The notes: generated by a model not told the origin, from the letters alone. A stretch of 64,000 nt of DNA from Arthrobacter sp. StoSoilA2 (GCF_019977195.1 NZ_AP024643.1:3410001-3474000); one strand, 5' to 3'. Shown: positions 50,132 to 58,995, counted from the first letter of the stretch. Program-made: numbers and translations.

Positions 50132-51381
50132 AGCGTCGCCGATTCCGATGCTGCCTGGGTGCCCTGGTGTACCTCCGGCAGCGCCGGAACCTCGTTGACG
50201 TAACTGCGGGGCACCCGCGGACTAATGCGGGTCACGATCTCATAGTTGATGGTTCCCGCTGCCGCCGCCCAGTCATCGGCGGTGGGGCCGCCATCGGCAC
50301 CGTCGCCGAACATCACGGCTTCGCTGCCCTTAAGCCCGGCCGCTTCTTCAGGGGTGAGCGGTCCAAGATCAATCACCATCTGGTCCATCGCGATCTGGCC
50401 CACCACAGGGTAGGTGACGCCGTTAACGCGAACCGGACCGCCCGTGGCGATGCGCGGGACCCCGTCGGCGTAGCCCAGGGGAACCAGGCCCAGCGTGCTC
50501 TCCTGGCTGGTGTGGTACTTCAGGCCGTAGGAAACGCCTTGCCCCTCCGGGACCTTTTTGCAGTTGGAGAGGAGTGTGCGGACGCTCATGGCAGCGTGCA
50601 GGCCAAGTTCGGCGGAGGTGACTCCTTCGAAGGGCGACAACCCGTAGATGCCGAGCCCCACCCGGATGAGGTCGAAGTGCGAATCCGGCCGGGACAGCGC
50701 AGCGGGAGTGTTGGCGATGTGCCTGACCTCGGTATCGACGCCGGCATCCTCAGCGATGGCGAGTGCGTCACGGAAAACCGCCAACTGCTGGTCCGTTTCG
50801 GGCCGGTGCGGTTCGTCGGCCACCGCAAGGTGGGAGAAAATGCCCACAACGCGAAGCAGGCCCTCGTCCTGGTATTCCATGGCCTGGCCCACCAGCTGGT
50901 CCCATTCGGCGATTGGGCAGCCGTTCCGGCCGAGCCCTGTGTCCACCTTCAAATGGACCCGCGCGGGACGCTCCTGTTCGCGGGCGGCCGCCACCACGGC
51001 GTCGAGTTCCCAACCGGAAATCCCGACGTCGATGCCGGCGGCAACTGCGGCTTGGAAGTTGCTTTCACGGGTGTGCAGCCACGCCAACAACGGTGCGTCT
51101 ATGCCCGCTGCGCGCAAGGCGAGCGCCTCTGAAATGTGGGCGACGCCCAGCCAGGCCGCTCCGGCGTCGAGGGCTGCACGTGCAACCTGAACCACGCCAT
51201 GGCCATAAGCATCGGCCTTCACCACAGCCATCACGGAGGCCGGGGAGGCGATCGCGACAAACTGACGAACGTTGTGCCGCACGGCATCAAGATCGATCAC
51301 GGCGGAACGCTCAAGGACCGCTGACTTTGCTATGGAGGCCTTGGACCCGATCCCGATATCTGCAGCTGCTTCGTAAGTCAC
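50128..51381 (-). CDS. alr: alanine racemase
   Basis: A 417-residue fold-III PLP enzyme making D-alanine for peptidoglycan. The PLP Lys is in VMAVVKADAYGHG (about residue 55), and the catalytic Tyr is seen in the C-terminal half (VSYGLKYHTSQE). RVGLGIYGLSPFEG and VGQIAMDQMVIDLG are family motifs. The N-terminal 25 residues are an extension. The start is GTG with TAGAAT 7 bases upstream, suggesting a leaderless mRNA. It opens the tsa operon, an arrangement conserved in actinobacteria. Confidence 0.96.
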   Translation of the reverse strand: MTYEAAADIGIGSKASIAKSAVLERSAVIDLDAVRHNVRQFVAIASPASVMAVVKADAYGHGVVQVARAALDAGAAWLGVAHISEALALRAAGIDAPLLAWLHTRESNFQAAVAAGIDVGISGWELDAVVAAAREQERPARVHLKVDTGLGRNGCPIAEWDQLVGQAMEYQDEGLLRVVGIFSHLAVADEPHRPETDQQLAVFRDALAIAEDAGVDTEVRHIANTPAALSRPDSHFDLIRVGLGIYGLSPFEGVTSAELGLHAAMSVRTLLSNCKKVPEGQGVSYGLKYHTSQESTLGLVPLGYADGVPRIATGGPVRVNGVTYPVVGQIAMDQMVIDLGPLTPEEAAGLKGSEAVMFGDGADGGPTADDWAAAAGTINYEIVTRISPRVPRSYVNEVPALPEVHQGTQAASESATL

Positions 51382-51404
51382 CCTAGAGATTCTAGTGGTG
51401 CCGG

Positions 51405-51432
51405 GGAACGGGGGTTCAATTCCCCCCGTTCC
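51405..51432 (-). terminator. hairpin between the PfkB kinase and alr genes
   Basis: GGAACGGGGG (51405-51414) pairs exactly with CCCCCGTTCC (51423-51432) across an 8-base loop. It follows the PfkB stop directly and ends before the alr promoter. There is no T run. The central GGGGG-TTCAATT-CCCCC looks like a tRNA T arm, but no other tRNA parts are present. Confidence 0.6.
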
Positions 51433-52526
51433 TACTGGGCATCGGACAAGTGTGCGATCGTGGCGCGGGCGCGTCTTTGTGCTTCAGCGGGGATGTCCTT
51501 CACGATCGGCTCAAGGAAGGCAAAGCGCCGCAGCCACTGGCTCGATTGCCGTTCCTTCCGCGCGTTGGCACGCTGCCACCAGTCCGCGATGTCTCCCCAG
51601 CCAGGCGCCGCCAAAGACCCACCAACTTGTTGGACAGCCAGCGAGGCACAGAGGTTGGCGAACCGCAGGCGGTCCCCCAATCGCCATCCTGCCAGGCACC
51701 CCACAATGAAGGCCGCCCCGAAACAATCGCCGGCGCCGGTCGGATCGTAGGCAGAAACGGGCAGCGATGGCACCCATTCCTCTTCGCCCGTCTCCGAGTC
51801 CACGGCCATGGCGCCCTGCGCGCCCAACGTCACCACAGCCACTGGAACGCGATCGGCCAGGGAATAGAGCGCCGCCCACGGATCGGTCTTGCCTGTGAAC
51901 GCCATGGCCTCCGGCGCGTTGGGCAGGAAAGCGTAAAAGTGTTCCAGTTGCTCCAACCTTCGCTGTGACCACTCTCCACTGGGGTCCCAGCCCACCACGC
52001 CGAAAAGTTTGGTTCCGGCGGACTTCGCCGCAAGCATCCAGGGTTCCAATTCCTCGCCCAGATCCGCGACGGCCGCGAGCGCCTTGGGTGGCTTTCCGAT
52101 CAGGTCCGAGGCTTTGATCGGCGCGGGGTGCCCGTGGGTGACCATGGATCGATCCTGGTTCACGCACATGGACACGGTAACCGGCGAGTGCCAGCCAGGG
52201 ACGCGACGCGACAGGGACAAGTCCACATGCTCCTGGCTTTCAAGGATCTGCCAGTTGTAATCCCCGTAACCGTCGTCGCCAAAGGCTGCCGCCAGGTTGG
52301 TCCTCAGGCCAAGCCGGGCCGCGGCGATCGCCTGGTTGGCAACCCCGCCCGGGCAGCTGCCCATGCCCTCGCTCCACACTTCAGTGCCGGGCTCGGGAGA
52401 GTGCGGCAGTCCGGTGAAAATGATGTCCTGGAAGACCGTTCCCGCCAGGAGAAGGTCGCATTGGCCGTCGCCCTCGGTGCGCACGGCGGCAAGGGGGTCA
52501 AAACGTCGCTGGGGCATTGCGTCCAT
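51432..52526 (-). CDS. PfkB family carbohydrate kinase
   Basis: A 364-residue ribokinase-fold kinase. The N-terminal PfkB signature region is SCPGGVANQAIAAARLG, and the C-terminal signature with catalytic Asp is AYDPTGAGDCFGAAFIVG. LLLAGTVFQDIIFTGLP opens the fold. The substrate may be a sugar or nucleoside; the divergent GH4 glycosidase suggests a sugar. The last 50 residues (WWQRANARKERQSSQWLRR) extend beyond the usual fold. The ATG at 52526 has TAGTGT 7 bases upstream (leaderless); starts further upstream would run into the GH4 gene's promoter. Confidence 0.88.
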   Translation of the reverse strand: MDAMPQRRFDPLAAVRTEGDGQCDLLLAGTVFQDIIFTGLPHSPEPGTEVWSEGMGSCPGGVANQAIAAARLGLRTNLAAAFGDDGYGDYNWQILESQEHVDLSLSRRVPGWHSPVTVSMCVNQDRSMVTHGHPAPIKASDLIGKPPKALAAVADLGEELEPWMLAAKSAGTKLFGVVGWDPSGEWSQRRLEQLEHFYAFLPNAPEAMAFTGKTDPWAALYSLADRVPVAVVTLGAQGAMAVDSETGEEEWVPSLPVSAYDPTGAGDCFGAAFIVGCLAGWRLGDRLRFANLCASLAVQQVGGSLAAPGWGDIADWWQRANARKERQSSQWLRRFAFLEPIVKDIPAEAQRRARATIAHLSDAQ

Positions 52527-52533
52527 GCACGGC

Positions 52534-52566
52534 ACACTACGCTGCGCCTTCCGGGCTGCATAGACT
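52534..52566. promoter_or_regulatory. back-to-back leaderless promoters
   Basis: TAGTGT on the minus strand (52539-52534) lies 7 bases before the PfkB ATG, and TAGACT on the plus strand (52561-52566) lies 6 bases before the GH4 ATG. The two -10 boxes are 21 bases apart, so the -35 regions overlap and the promoters are probably mutually exclusive or co-controlled. Confidence 0.6.
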
Positions 52567-52572
52567 CGGATC

Positions 52573-53949
52573 ATGCGGCTCATGATCGCCGGTGGCGGCG
52601 GCTTCCGGGTACCCCTTGTGTATCGTGCCTTAGGCACGGGTCCATTCGCGGGACTGGTGCACGAGGTGGTGCTCTACGACGTCGATCCCGCGCGTCTCGC
52701 CGCCATCCAGGCAGTCCTCCGCGATATGCCCACGCCGGAAGGTTCCCGGCCCGCCGTCGTTATTTCGACTGACCTGGGGCAGGCACTCACCGGCACCGAT
52801 ATGGTCTTCGCCGCGATCCGCCCGGGCGGAACGGCAGGACGGATAGCCGACGAACGCGTGGCCCTGGACCTCGGTTTGCTGGGCCAGGAAACCACGGGTG
52901 CGGGCGGCATCTCCTACGCCCTCCGCTCCATTCCGCACATGCTGGAGCTCGCCGAGGGAATGCGGCACTATTGCCCGGATGCATGGCTCATCAACTTCAC
53001 CAACCCCGCCGGGATGGTCACCGAGGCGCTGGTGCCGGAGCTGGGACCAAAGGTGATCGGTATCTGCGATTCCGCCGGCGGCCTGGTCCAACGCGCCGCA
53101 CGGGCCGCCGGTTCACCCCTTCAAGAAGGAATGCTCGACGGCGTGGGCTACTTCGGGTTGAACCACCTCGGGTGGCTTTACAAGTTGGCACCCGACGGCC
53201 GGGATCTGCTGCCGGAGCTGTTATCGGATCGTAGGGCGCTGGAACGAATCGAGGAAGGGCGTTTGTTCGGCCAGCACACCCTGGAGAAACTCGGTTGCCT
53301 GCCCAATGAATACCTTTACTACTATTACCAAACCGAACAGGCAACGGAAGCCATCCTGAAGCAACGCGAAACGCGTGGGGCGTCCATCCACCAGCAACAG
53401 AGCTCGCTCTACCCATCCCTTGTGGAAGCCTCGAACGCCTACGCCATGTGGGATGCCGCCCGGCGCTCCCGCGAGGAAGGCTACCTGGCCGAGGCCCGCA
53501 CTCACGGGGAGCACCGCGACGAGGAAGACCTCGCCGGGGGCGGCTATGAGCGTGTGGCTTTGTCCGTGATGCGGGCTCTATCCGGAGGCGGGACGACGCA
53601 GCTGATCCTCAATGTGCCCAATTCACCCGTCGCCGGCTCTTTGGCACACGAGGCGGAAGTCGCCGTGACCGGGCTGCCGGAGGACGCCGTCGTCGAAGTT
53701 CCCTGCGAGGTAACACCCGACGGCGCCATGCCGCTTGCGCAGGAACGGCCCGGAGGCCAGTTCCTCACCTTGATGCAACACGTCAAGGAAGTGGAACGGC
53801 TGACGGTCGGGGCTGTCCGGAACGGTGACAGGGAGGCGGCACTGCAAGCCTTTGCTGCGCACCCGCTGGTCGGCTCGGCCTCGCTGGGCGCCCAACTCCT
53901 TGACGGCTACGAGGCAGCCTTCCCGGAACTGCGCGGACTCTGGAAGTGA
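52573..53949 (+). CDS. glycoside hydrolase family 4 (6-phospho-beta-glucosidase-like)
   Basis: A 458-residue GH4 enzyme, a family that uses NAD+ and Mn2+ to cleave phosphorylated or plain glycosides by a redox mechanism. The dinucleotide loop is MIAGGGGFRVPLVYRAL, AAIRPGGTAGRIADE follows, and the metal ligands are in INFTNPAGM and GICDSAGG with the His of GLNHLGW. Members with Cys-Asp are mostly 6-phospho-beta-glucosidases. No PTS permease lies next to it. The ATG follows TAGACT by 6 bases (leaderless). It is divergent from the PfkB kinase. Confidence 0.88.
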   Translation: MRLMIAGGGGFRVPLVYRALGTGPFAGLVHEVVLYDVDPARLAAIQAVLRDMPTPEGSRPAVVISTDLGQALTGTDMVFAAIRPGGTAGRIADERVALDLGLLGQETTGAGGISYALRSIPHMLELAEGMRHYCPDAWLINFTNPAGMVTEALVPELGPKVIGICDSAGGLVQRAARAAGSPLQEGMLDGVGYFGLNHLGWLYKLAPDGRDLLPELLSDRRALERIEEGRLFGQHTLEKLGCLPNEYLYYYYQTEQATEAILKQRETRGASIHQQQSSLYPSLVEASNAYAMWDAARRSREEGYLAEARTHGEHRDEEDLAGGGYERVALSVMRALSGGGTTQLILNVPNSPVAGSLAHEAEVAVTGLPEDAVVEVPCEVTPDGAMPLAQERPGGQFLTLMQHVKEVERLTVGAVRNGDREAALQAFAAHPLVGSASLGAQLLDGYEAAFPELRGLWK

Positions 53950-53952
53950 TTT

Positions 53953-54477
53953 CTAGAGCTTCCGGTACATCACGTGCAGGCCGACGTACCCAATTTCAGG
54001 GTGGTCGAAGGCCTCGGGCACCGTGGCCAGGATGCGGAATCCCATGGATTGCCACAACCACACTGCCCTGACGTTGCTCTCCACCACAGCGTTGAATTGC
54101 ATGGAGCGGAATCCTGCCGCTTTGGCTTCCTTTAACGAGTAGGCACACAGCGCCCGTGCAATTCCCTGGCCCGAATGCCTGGAGCTCACCATATACCCGG
54201 CGTTCGCCACATGGCTGCCGCCACCGGACTGGTTCGCATGGAACTCGCCAGTGCCCAGCACCTCGCCTCCCGGGTGCGGCCCATCCGCAGTGCGAACGGC
54301 CACGAACGTTTGGCCGGGCGCTTCCTTCAGCCATTTAGTACGGGCAGCTTCTTCAGTTGTGTCGCGGTCCCAGGTGAAGGTCTCCCCCTGACGGAGGATC
54401 GGCTCCATGACGGACCAGATGCCGGGCCAATCTTCGGGCGTGGCTGGGCGGATGTCGAAAAGGGTTTCTTGGCTCAC
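53953..54477 (-). CDS. GNAT family N-acetyltransferase
   Basis: A 174-residue GNAT protein resembling small-molecule acetyltransferases such as those acting on phosphinothricin-like amines. FDIRPATPEDWPGIWSVMEP opens the fold. The acetyl-CoA loop is VSSRHSGQGIARALCAYS, and NVRAVWLWQSMGFRILATVP the C-terminal motif. The GTG at 54477 is chosen because TAGCGT lies 7 bases upstream (leaderless); a start at 54504 is less likely. It is convergent with the GH4 gene, 3 bases away. The substrate is unknown. Confidence 0.87.
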   Translation of the reverse strand: MSQETLFDIRPATPEDWPGIWSVMEPILRQGETFTWDRDTTEEAARTKWLKEAPGQTFVAVRTADGPHPGGEVLGTGEFHANQSGGGSHVANAGYMVSSRHSGQGIARALCAYSLKEAKAAGFRSMQFNAVVESNVRAVWLWQSMGFRILATVPEAFDHPEIGYVGLHVMYRKL

Positions 54478-54609
54478 AGCGCACACGCTAGCAGCCTTGT
54501 CCACATAGCCGGGATTGGCGCCATGTAGTGCCCGGCTTCAGGAGTAGTGTTTTCTGCAGGGCAAAAGTGGTTTGGCTTCACAAGTTGGCTTCACGGCAAG
54601 GAGGAAAGT

Positions 54610-55854
54610 GTGCCATTGATCCGTAGGGTGGCATTCCTTTCACTGCACACCTCCCCCATGGAACAGCCAGGGGCCGGAGACGCTGGTGGAATGAACGTCT
54701 ATGTGCGGGCTTTGGCCATGGCGCTGGCCGAGTCCGGTGTGGAGGTGGAGATCTTCACCCGTTCCACCAAAGCCGGCCAGGCCGCCGTCGAGCATCCCGG
54801 ACCCGGCGTATGCGTCCACAACGTGATGGCCGGACCCCGCCGGAAAGTCCCCAAGGAAGAATTGCCTGCCCTGCTTCACCAGATGGTGGAGGAGATCGAT
54901 CGGATCCGGCAACAGCAACCCCACGGCCGCTACGACATCATCCATTCCCATTACTGGGTGTCCGGGGTTGCCGGACTGGAATTGTCCGAGCTCTGGGGTG
55001 TTCCCCTGGTCCACACCATGCACACCATGGCCAAGGTCAAGAATCTTGTTCTTGAGTCCGGCGAGCGGCCCGAACCGCGGCGTCGGGAGGACGGCGAGCA
55101 GCGAATTGTTGATGGTGCCGCCCGCCTCATCGCCAATACTCCAGCCGAGGCAGAAGAGCTTGTCTCCCACTACGGAGCCGACATCGACAAGATTGACGTC
55201 GCACCTCCCGGCGTGGACTTGAAAGTATTCACGCCATCCTTCCGTCGCAAGTCGCGCGCCCAGCGGGATGTCAGGCCGGACAGTTTCCACATACTCTTCG
55301 CAGGCCGGATCCAACGTCTTAAGGGTCCCCAGGTCTTCGTCAAAGCGGCCGGTCTCCTGCGGAAGCGCAGGCCTGACATCGATCTGGAAATGACCATTCT
55401 GGGCTCGCTCAGCGGCGCCAAGGACTTCAACCTGCAGCACATCATCGAGGAGGCCGGGCTGGCCGACGTCGTCACGCATCGCCCGCCCGTCGTAGCGCCC
55501 GAGCTCGCCAGCTGGTTCCGCTCCGCAGACGTCGTGGTGATGCCCTCGTTCAGCGAGTCATTCGGACTCGTGGCCTTGGAAGCACAAGCGTGCGGCACCC
55601 CCGTAGTGGCCACCAACGTGGGTGGGCTCTCACGCGCAATTTCCGATGGCCGGACGGGCATCCTGGTAGATGGCCACGATCCTTCCGACTGGGCTGATGC
55701 CCTCGAGGATTTGTACGACGACGTACAGACGCGCGAGGACATGGGCCGTTTGGCCGCGACCCATGCCGAATCCTTTGGCTGGCAGCGGACTGCTGCGATC
55801 ACCTTGGAAAGCTATCGCGAGTCTGTTGGCGGCCTGCTGGTCCCCGGGCGGTGA
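54610..55854 (+). CDS. mshA: D-inositol-3-phosphate glycosyltransferase MshA
   Basis: A 414-residue GT4 glycosyltransferase that catalyses the first step of mycothiol synthesis, joining UDP-GlcNAc and 1D-myo-inositol-3-phosphate. The N-terminal loop is GAGDAGGMNVYVRALA, HSHYWVSGVAGLEL and HTMHTMAKVKN are MshA-typical, and the C-terminal E-x7-E motif is SESFGLVALEAQACG. FAGRIQRLKGPQVFVKA marks the nucleotide-sugar domain. The GTG at 54610 follows AAGGAGG. The gene is 3.1 kb from ino1, which makes its acceptor; fhs lies between them. Confidence 0.95.
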   Translation: MPLIRRVAFLSLHTSPMEQPGAGDAGGMNVYVRALAMALAESGVEVEIFTRSTKAGQAAVEHPGPGVCVHNVMAGPRRKVPKEELPALLHQMVEEIDRIRQQQPHGRYDIIHSHYWVSGVAGLELSELWGVPLVHTMHTMAKVKNLVLESGERPEPRRREDGEQRIVDGAARLIANTPAEAEELVSHYGADIDKIDVAPPGVDLKVFTPSFRRKSRAQRDVRPDSFHILFAGRIQRLKGPQVFVKAAGLLRKRRPDIDLEMTILGSLSGAKDFNLQHIIEEAGLADVVTHRPPVVAPELASWFRSADVVVMPSFSESFGLVALEAQACGTPVVATNVGGLSRAISDGRTGILVDGHDPSDWADALEDLYDDVQTREDMGRLAATHAESFGWQRTAAITLESYRESVGGLLVPGR

Positions 55855-55959
55855 ACCTCACGCGGTTACGGGCTGGCGCCTGATAGATTGTCGCGCACAG
55901 CGTAGGCAGGGCGCCGAGCGTCAGCCCACACAGCGTAAGCACTAAGCCGAAGGACAACG

Positions 55960-57648
55960 ATGTCTGAAAACAAGGGCCTGAGCGATCTTGAGATAGCCCA
56001 CAACGCCACCATCCTGCCCATCGAGGAAATTGCGCGACGCGCGGGCATCAACGTGGACGCACTGGAACACTATGGACCTTACAAAGCCAAGATCACTCCG
56101 GCCAAGCTAGTGCTCCCCGAGGGCAAAGCGCCCGGCAAGGTAGTCCTCGTTTCAGCCATGTCCCCCACCCCTGCCGGCGAAGGAAAATCGACAACCACTG
56201 TTGGTCTGGCCGATTCCCTTGCACGCGCCGGCCACAAAGTGATGATCGCGCTCCGCGAACCGTCACTTGGACCCATCCTTGGCATGAAGGGCGGAGCAAC
56301 CGGAGGCGGATACTCCCAGGTACTGCCCATGGACGACATCAACCTTCACTTCACTGGCGACTTCCACGCCGTCACCTCGGCCAACAACGCCCTCATGGCA
56401 CTCGTGGACAACCACATCTTCCAAGGCAACCAGCTCGGAATCGACCCCCGCCGCATGACGTTCAAACGCGTTATCGACATGAACGACCGCTCCTTACGGG
56501 AAATCATTATCGGACTCGGCGGCCCTGCCCAGGGCGTACCCCGGCAAGACGGCTTCGACATCACCGTGGCCTCCGAAATCATGGCCGTATTCTGCCTGGC
56601 TTCGGACCTGGACGACCTCCGTGCGCGCTTGGGCCGGATCACCTTCGGCTACACCTTCGACCGCCAACCGGTAACTGTTGCCGATCTTGGTGTCGAAGGT
56701 GCCCTGACAATGCTCTTGAAGGACGCCATCAAGCCAAACCTTGTCCAGACCATCGCCGGGACACCGGCACTGGTACACGGTGGCCCTTTCGCCAACATCG
56801 CCCACGGGTGCAACTCCATCATCGCAACGCGGACTGCACAGCAACTGGCAGACATCGTGGTCACCGAGGCAGGATTCGGCGCAGACCTGGGTGCCGAAAA
56901 GTACATGGACATCAAGTCGCGCATCGCTGACGTGGCGCCGTCCGCCGTCGTTGTTGTGGCAACGATCCGTGCGCTCAAGATGCAAGGCGGAGTTCCAAAG
57001 GACAAACTCAGCGAACCCAACGTGGACGCCGTAGCCGCAGGAGTGGAAAACCTCAAACGACATGTTGGCAATGTCGCCAAGTTCGGCATTTCGCCGGTCG
57101 TTGCCATCAACAAGTTCGCCACCGACACTGTCGAAGAACTTCAGTGGCTGCTGAACTGGTGCGCAGCGGAAGGCGTGGAAGCCGCCGTCGCCGATGTCTG
57201 GGGCCGGGGCGGAGGAGGCGACGGTGGGGATGAACTCGCGGCCAAGGTGGCAGCGGCAGTGCAGGGGCCCTCAAATTTTCACCACTTGTACCCACTGGAA
57301 CTTTCTGTGGAGGACAAGATCCGGACCATCGTGCAGGAGATCTACGGCGCCGACGGAGTGGAATTTTCCGTCCCGGCACAGAAGCGGCTGGTGGACATCC
57401 AAAAGAATGGGTGGGGCGGGCTGCCCGTCTGCATGGCCAAGACGCAATACTCATTCACGGACGATGCGTCCAAGCTCGGGGCGCCAAAGGGATTCCGGGT
57501 ACACGTGCGCGAACTCATTCCCAAAACGGGTGCGGGCTTCATAGTCGCCCTGACCGGAGCCGTCATGACCATGCCCGGCCTGCCCAAAGAACCGGCCGCC
57601 ATGCGCATGGACGTCGGTCCCGACGGCAATCCCACTGGCCTCTTCTGA
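55960..57648 (+). CDS. fhs: formate-tetrahydrofolate ligase
   Basis: A 562-residue enzyme that makes 10-formyl-THF from formate, THF and ATP. The P-loop is TPAGEGKSTTTVGLAD (about residues 68-83). EPSLGPILGMKGGATGGGYS, FTGDFHAVTSANNALMAL and RALKMQGGVP are family signatures, and the length is normal. GAAGGA lies upstream of the ATG. The 105-base leader has a repeat of CACAGCGTA and TAGATT as a possible -10 box. With the 5-formyl-THF cyclo-ligase it supplies one-carbon units for purines, which fits the purine genes of the region. Confidence 0.97.
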   Translation: MSENKGLSDLEIAHNATILPIEEIARRAGINVDALEHYGPYKAKITPAKLVLPEGKAPGKVVLVSAMSPTPAGEGKSTTTVGLADSLARAGHKVMIALREPSLGPILGMKGGATGGGYSQVLPMDDINLHFTGDFHAVTSANNALMALVDNHIFQGNQLGIDPRRMTFKRVIDMNDRSLREIIIGLGGPAQGVPRQDGFDITVASEIMAVFCLASDLDDLRARLGRITFGYTFDRQPVTVADLGVEGALTMLLKDAIKPNLVQTIAGTPALVHGGPFANIAHGCNSIIATRTAQQLADIVVTEAGFGADLGAEKYMDIKSRIADVAPSAVVVVATIRALKMQGGVPKDKLSEPNVDAVAAGVENLKRHVGNVAKFGISPVVAINKFATDTVEELQWLLNWCAAEGVEAAVADVWGRGGGGDGGDELAAKVAAAVQGPSNFHHLYPLELSVEDKIRTIVQEIYGADGVEFSVPAQKRLVDIQKNGWGGLPVCMAKTQYSFTDDASKLGAPKGFRVHVRELIPKTGAGFIVALTGAVMTMPGLPKEPAAMRMDVGPDGNPTGLF

Positions 57649-57660
57649 CCTCCTTAAAAG

Positions 57661-57723
57661 CAACGCGGGGTCACTTACGGCCCATCCGATGGTGAATCAT
57701 CGGCCGTAAGTGACCCCGCGTTG
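57661..57723. repeat. 63-base palindromic element, copy B
   Basis: A perfect 22-base inverted repeat, CAACGCGGGGTCACTTA plus CGGCC and the exact complement (57702-57723), around a 19-base spacer. Length and arms match copy A at 37391-37453. It lies between the convergent fhs and ino1 genes, 12 bases after the fhs stop and 16 before the ino1 stop, where it could end transcription from both sides. Confidence 0.93.
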
Positions 57724-57739
57724 CTTGTGCTGTTGCGGT

Positions 57740-58825
57740 TTAGCGCTCGATATCGCCGCGGATGAAGGCTTCCACCTTGTCGCGGGCGATGTCGTCGTTG
57801 AACTGCTCCGGCGGGGACTTCATGAAGTAGCTGGACGCGGAGAGCAGCGGGCCGCCGATGCCGCGATCCAGGCCAATCTTGGCCGCGCGGATGGCGTCGA
57901 TGATCACACCAGCGGAGTTTGGGGAATCCCATACTTCGAGCTTGTATTCGAGGGAAACGGGAGCATCACCGAAGTTGCGGCCCTCGAGGCGGACGAAGGC
58001 CCACTTGCGGTCGTCAAGCCAGGCAACGTAATCGGACGGCCCGATGTGGACGTCGTCAGCGTGAAGGTCGGCCTCAACGTTGGAGGTGACGGCCTGCGTC
58101 TTGGAGATCTTCTTGGACTCAAGACGATCGCGCTCAAGCATGTTCTTGAAGTCCATGTTGCCGCCAACGTTCAACTGGTACGTGCGGTCCAAGGTGACGC
58201 CGCGGTCCTCGAACAGCTTGGCCATCACGCGGTGGGTGATGGTGGCACCGATCTGGCTCTTGATGTCGTCGCCCACAATCGGAACACCGGCCGCAGTGAA
58301 CTTGTCAGCCCACTCCTTGGTGCCGGCGATGAAGACGGGGAGAGCATTGACGAAAGCCACGCCAGCGTCGATGGCGCACTGGGCGTAGAACTTGGCAGCC
58401 TGCTCCGAACCAACGGGCAGGTAGCAAACCATGACGTCTACGTTGGCTTCACGGAGGGCAGCAACGATGTCGACGTCCTCCTCGGGAGCTTCGACGATGG
58501 TCTCGCGGTAGTACTTGCCCAAGCCATCAAGGGTATGTCCACGCTGAACGGTCACTCCGGTGGCAGGGACGTCGGCGATCTTGATGGTGTTGTTTTCGCT
58601 GGCGCCGATGGCGTCGGCAAGGTCCAGTCCAACTTTCTTGCTATCGACGTCGAAAGCAGCAACGAACTGAACATCGTTGACGTGGTACTGGCCGAACTCG
58701 ACGTGCATCAGACCCGGAATCGTGGCCTTGGGGTCAGCGTCGCGATAGTACTGAACACCTTGGACCAGCGATGCGGCGCAGTTTCCTACGCCGACAATGG
58801 CAACACGAATCGGATGTGAAGACAC
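57740..58825 (-). CDS. ino1: inositol-3-phosphate synthase
   Basis: A 361-residue NAD-dependent enzyme converting glucose-6-phosphate to myo-inositol-3-phosphate, the acceptor for MshA and the precursor of phosphatidylinositol. The NAD loop is VAIVGVGNCAASLVQGVQYY. GDDIKSQIGATITHRVMAKL and LNVGGNMDFKNML are hallmarks of the actinobacterial form, and SYVAWLDD-like SDYVAWLDDRKWA follows. GTG start with AAGGAG upstream. No PadR-type regulator gene, often adjacent in actinobacteria, is present. The upstream region carries a perfect small palindrome. Confidence 0.96.
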   Translation of the reverse strand: MSSHPIRVAIVGVGNCAASLVQGVQYYRDADPKATIPGLMHVEFGQYHVNDVQFVAAFDVDSKKVGLDLADAIGASENNTIKIADVPATGVTVQRGHTLDGLGKYYRETIVEAPEEDVDIVAALREANVDVMVCYLPVGSEQAAKFYAQCAIDAGVAFVNALPVFIAGTKEWADKFTAAGVPIVGDDIKSQIGATITHRVMAKLFEDRGVTLDRTYQLNVGGNMDFKNMLERDRLESKKISKTQAVTSNVEADLHADDVHIGPSDYVAWLDDRKWAFVRLEGRNFGDAPVSLEYKLEVWDSPNSAGVIIDAIRAAKIGLDRGIGGPLLSASSYFMKSPPEQFNDDIARDKVEAFIRGDIER

Positions 58826-58902
58826 GGAACTCCTTTTGAGAACTAAACCTCAGGTGCCAGGCGGAAACTCTGACTGAGCTCAGAGCACGACTGATTGGCA
58901 CG

Positions 58903-58916
58903 GCGCCAGTTGGCGC
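58903..58916. promoter_or_regulatory. palindrome upstream of ino1
   Basis: GCGCCA-GT-TGGCGC is a perfect inverted repeat about 80 bases before the ino1 start, in a stretch that should contain the promoter. TTGGC also occurs just beside it. It may be a LacI- or PadR-type operator for inositol control; no regulator is known from this window. Confidence 0.4.
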
Positions 58917-58938
58917 ACACTTGCATTGTAGCCAACAG

Positions 58939-58973
58939 AGAAGGGGCCGGCTTTGTTCCCGCCGGCCCCTTCT
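58939..58973 (-). terminator. hairpin terminator after the aldo/keto reductase gene
   Basis: AGAAGGGGCCGGC pairs exactly with its complement at 58961-58973 (13 pairs, 9-base loop). It lies 22 bases after the reductase stop. A T run (TGTTTTAT) is present on the plus strand side, so it may also stop plus-strand readthrough. Confidence 0.8.
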
Positions 58974-58995
58974 GTTTTATGTCTTTCCCCTGGGT

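Noticed and set aside
51395..51442. tRNA gene suggested by a T-arm-like sequence
   Set aside because: No acceptor, D or anticodon arms can be drawn on either strand around it.
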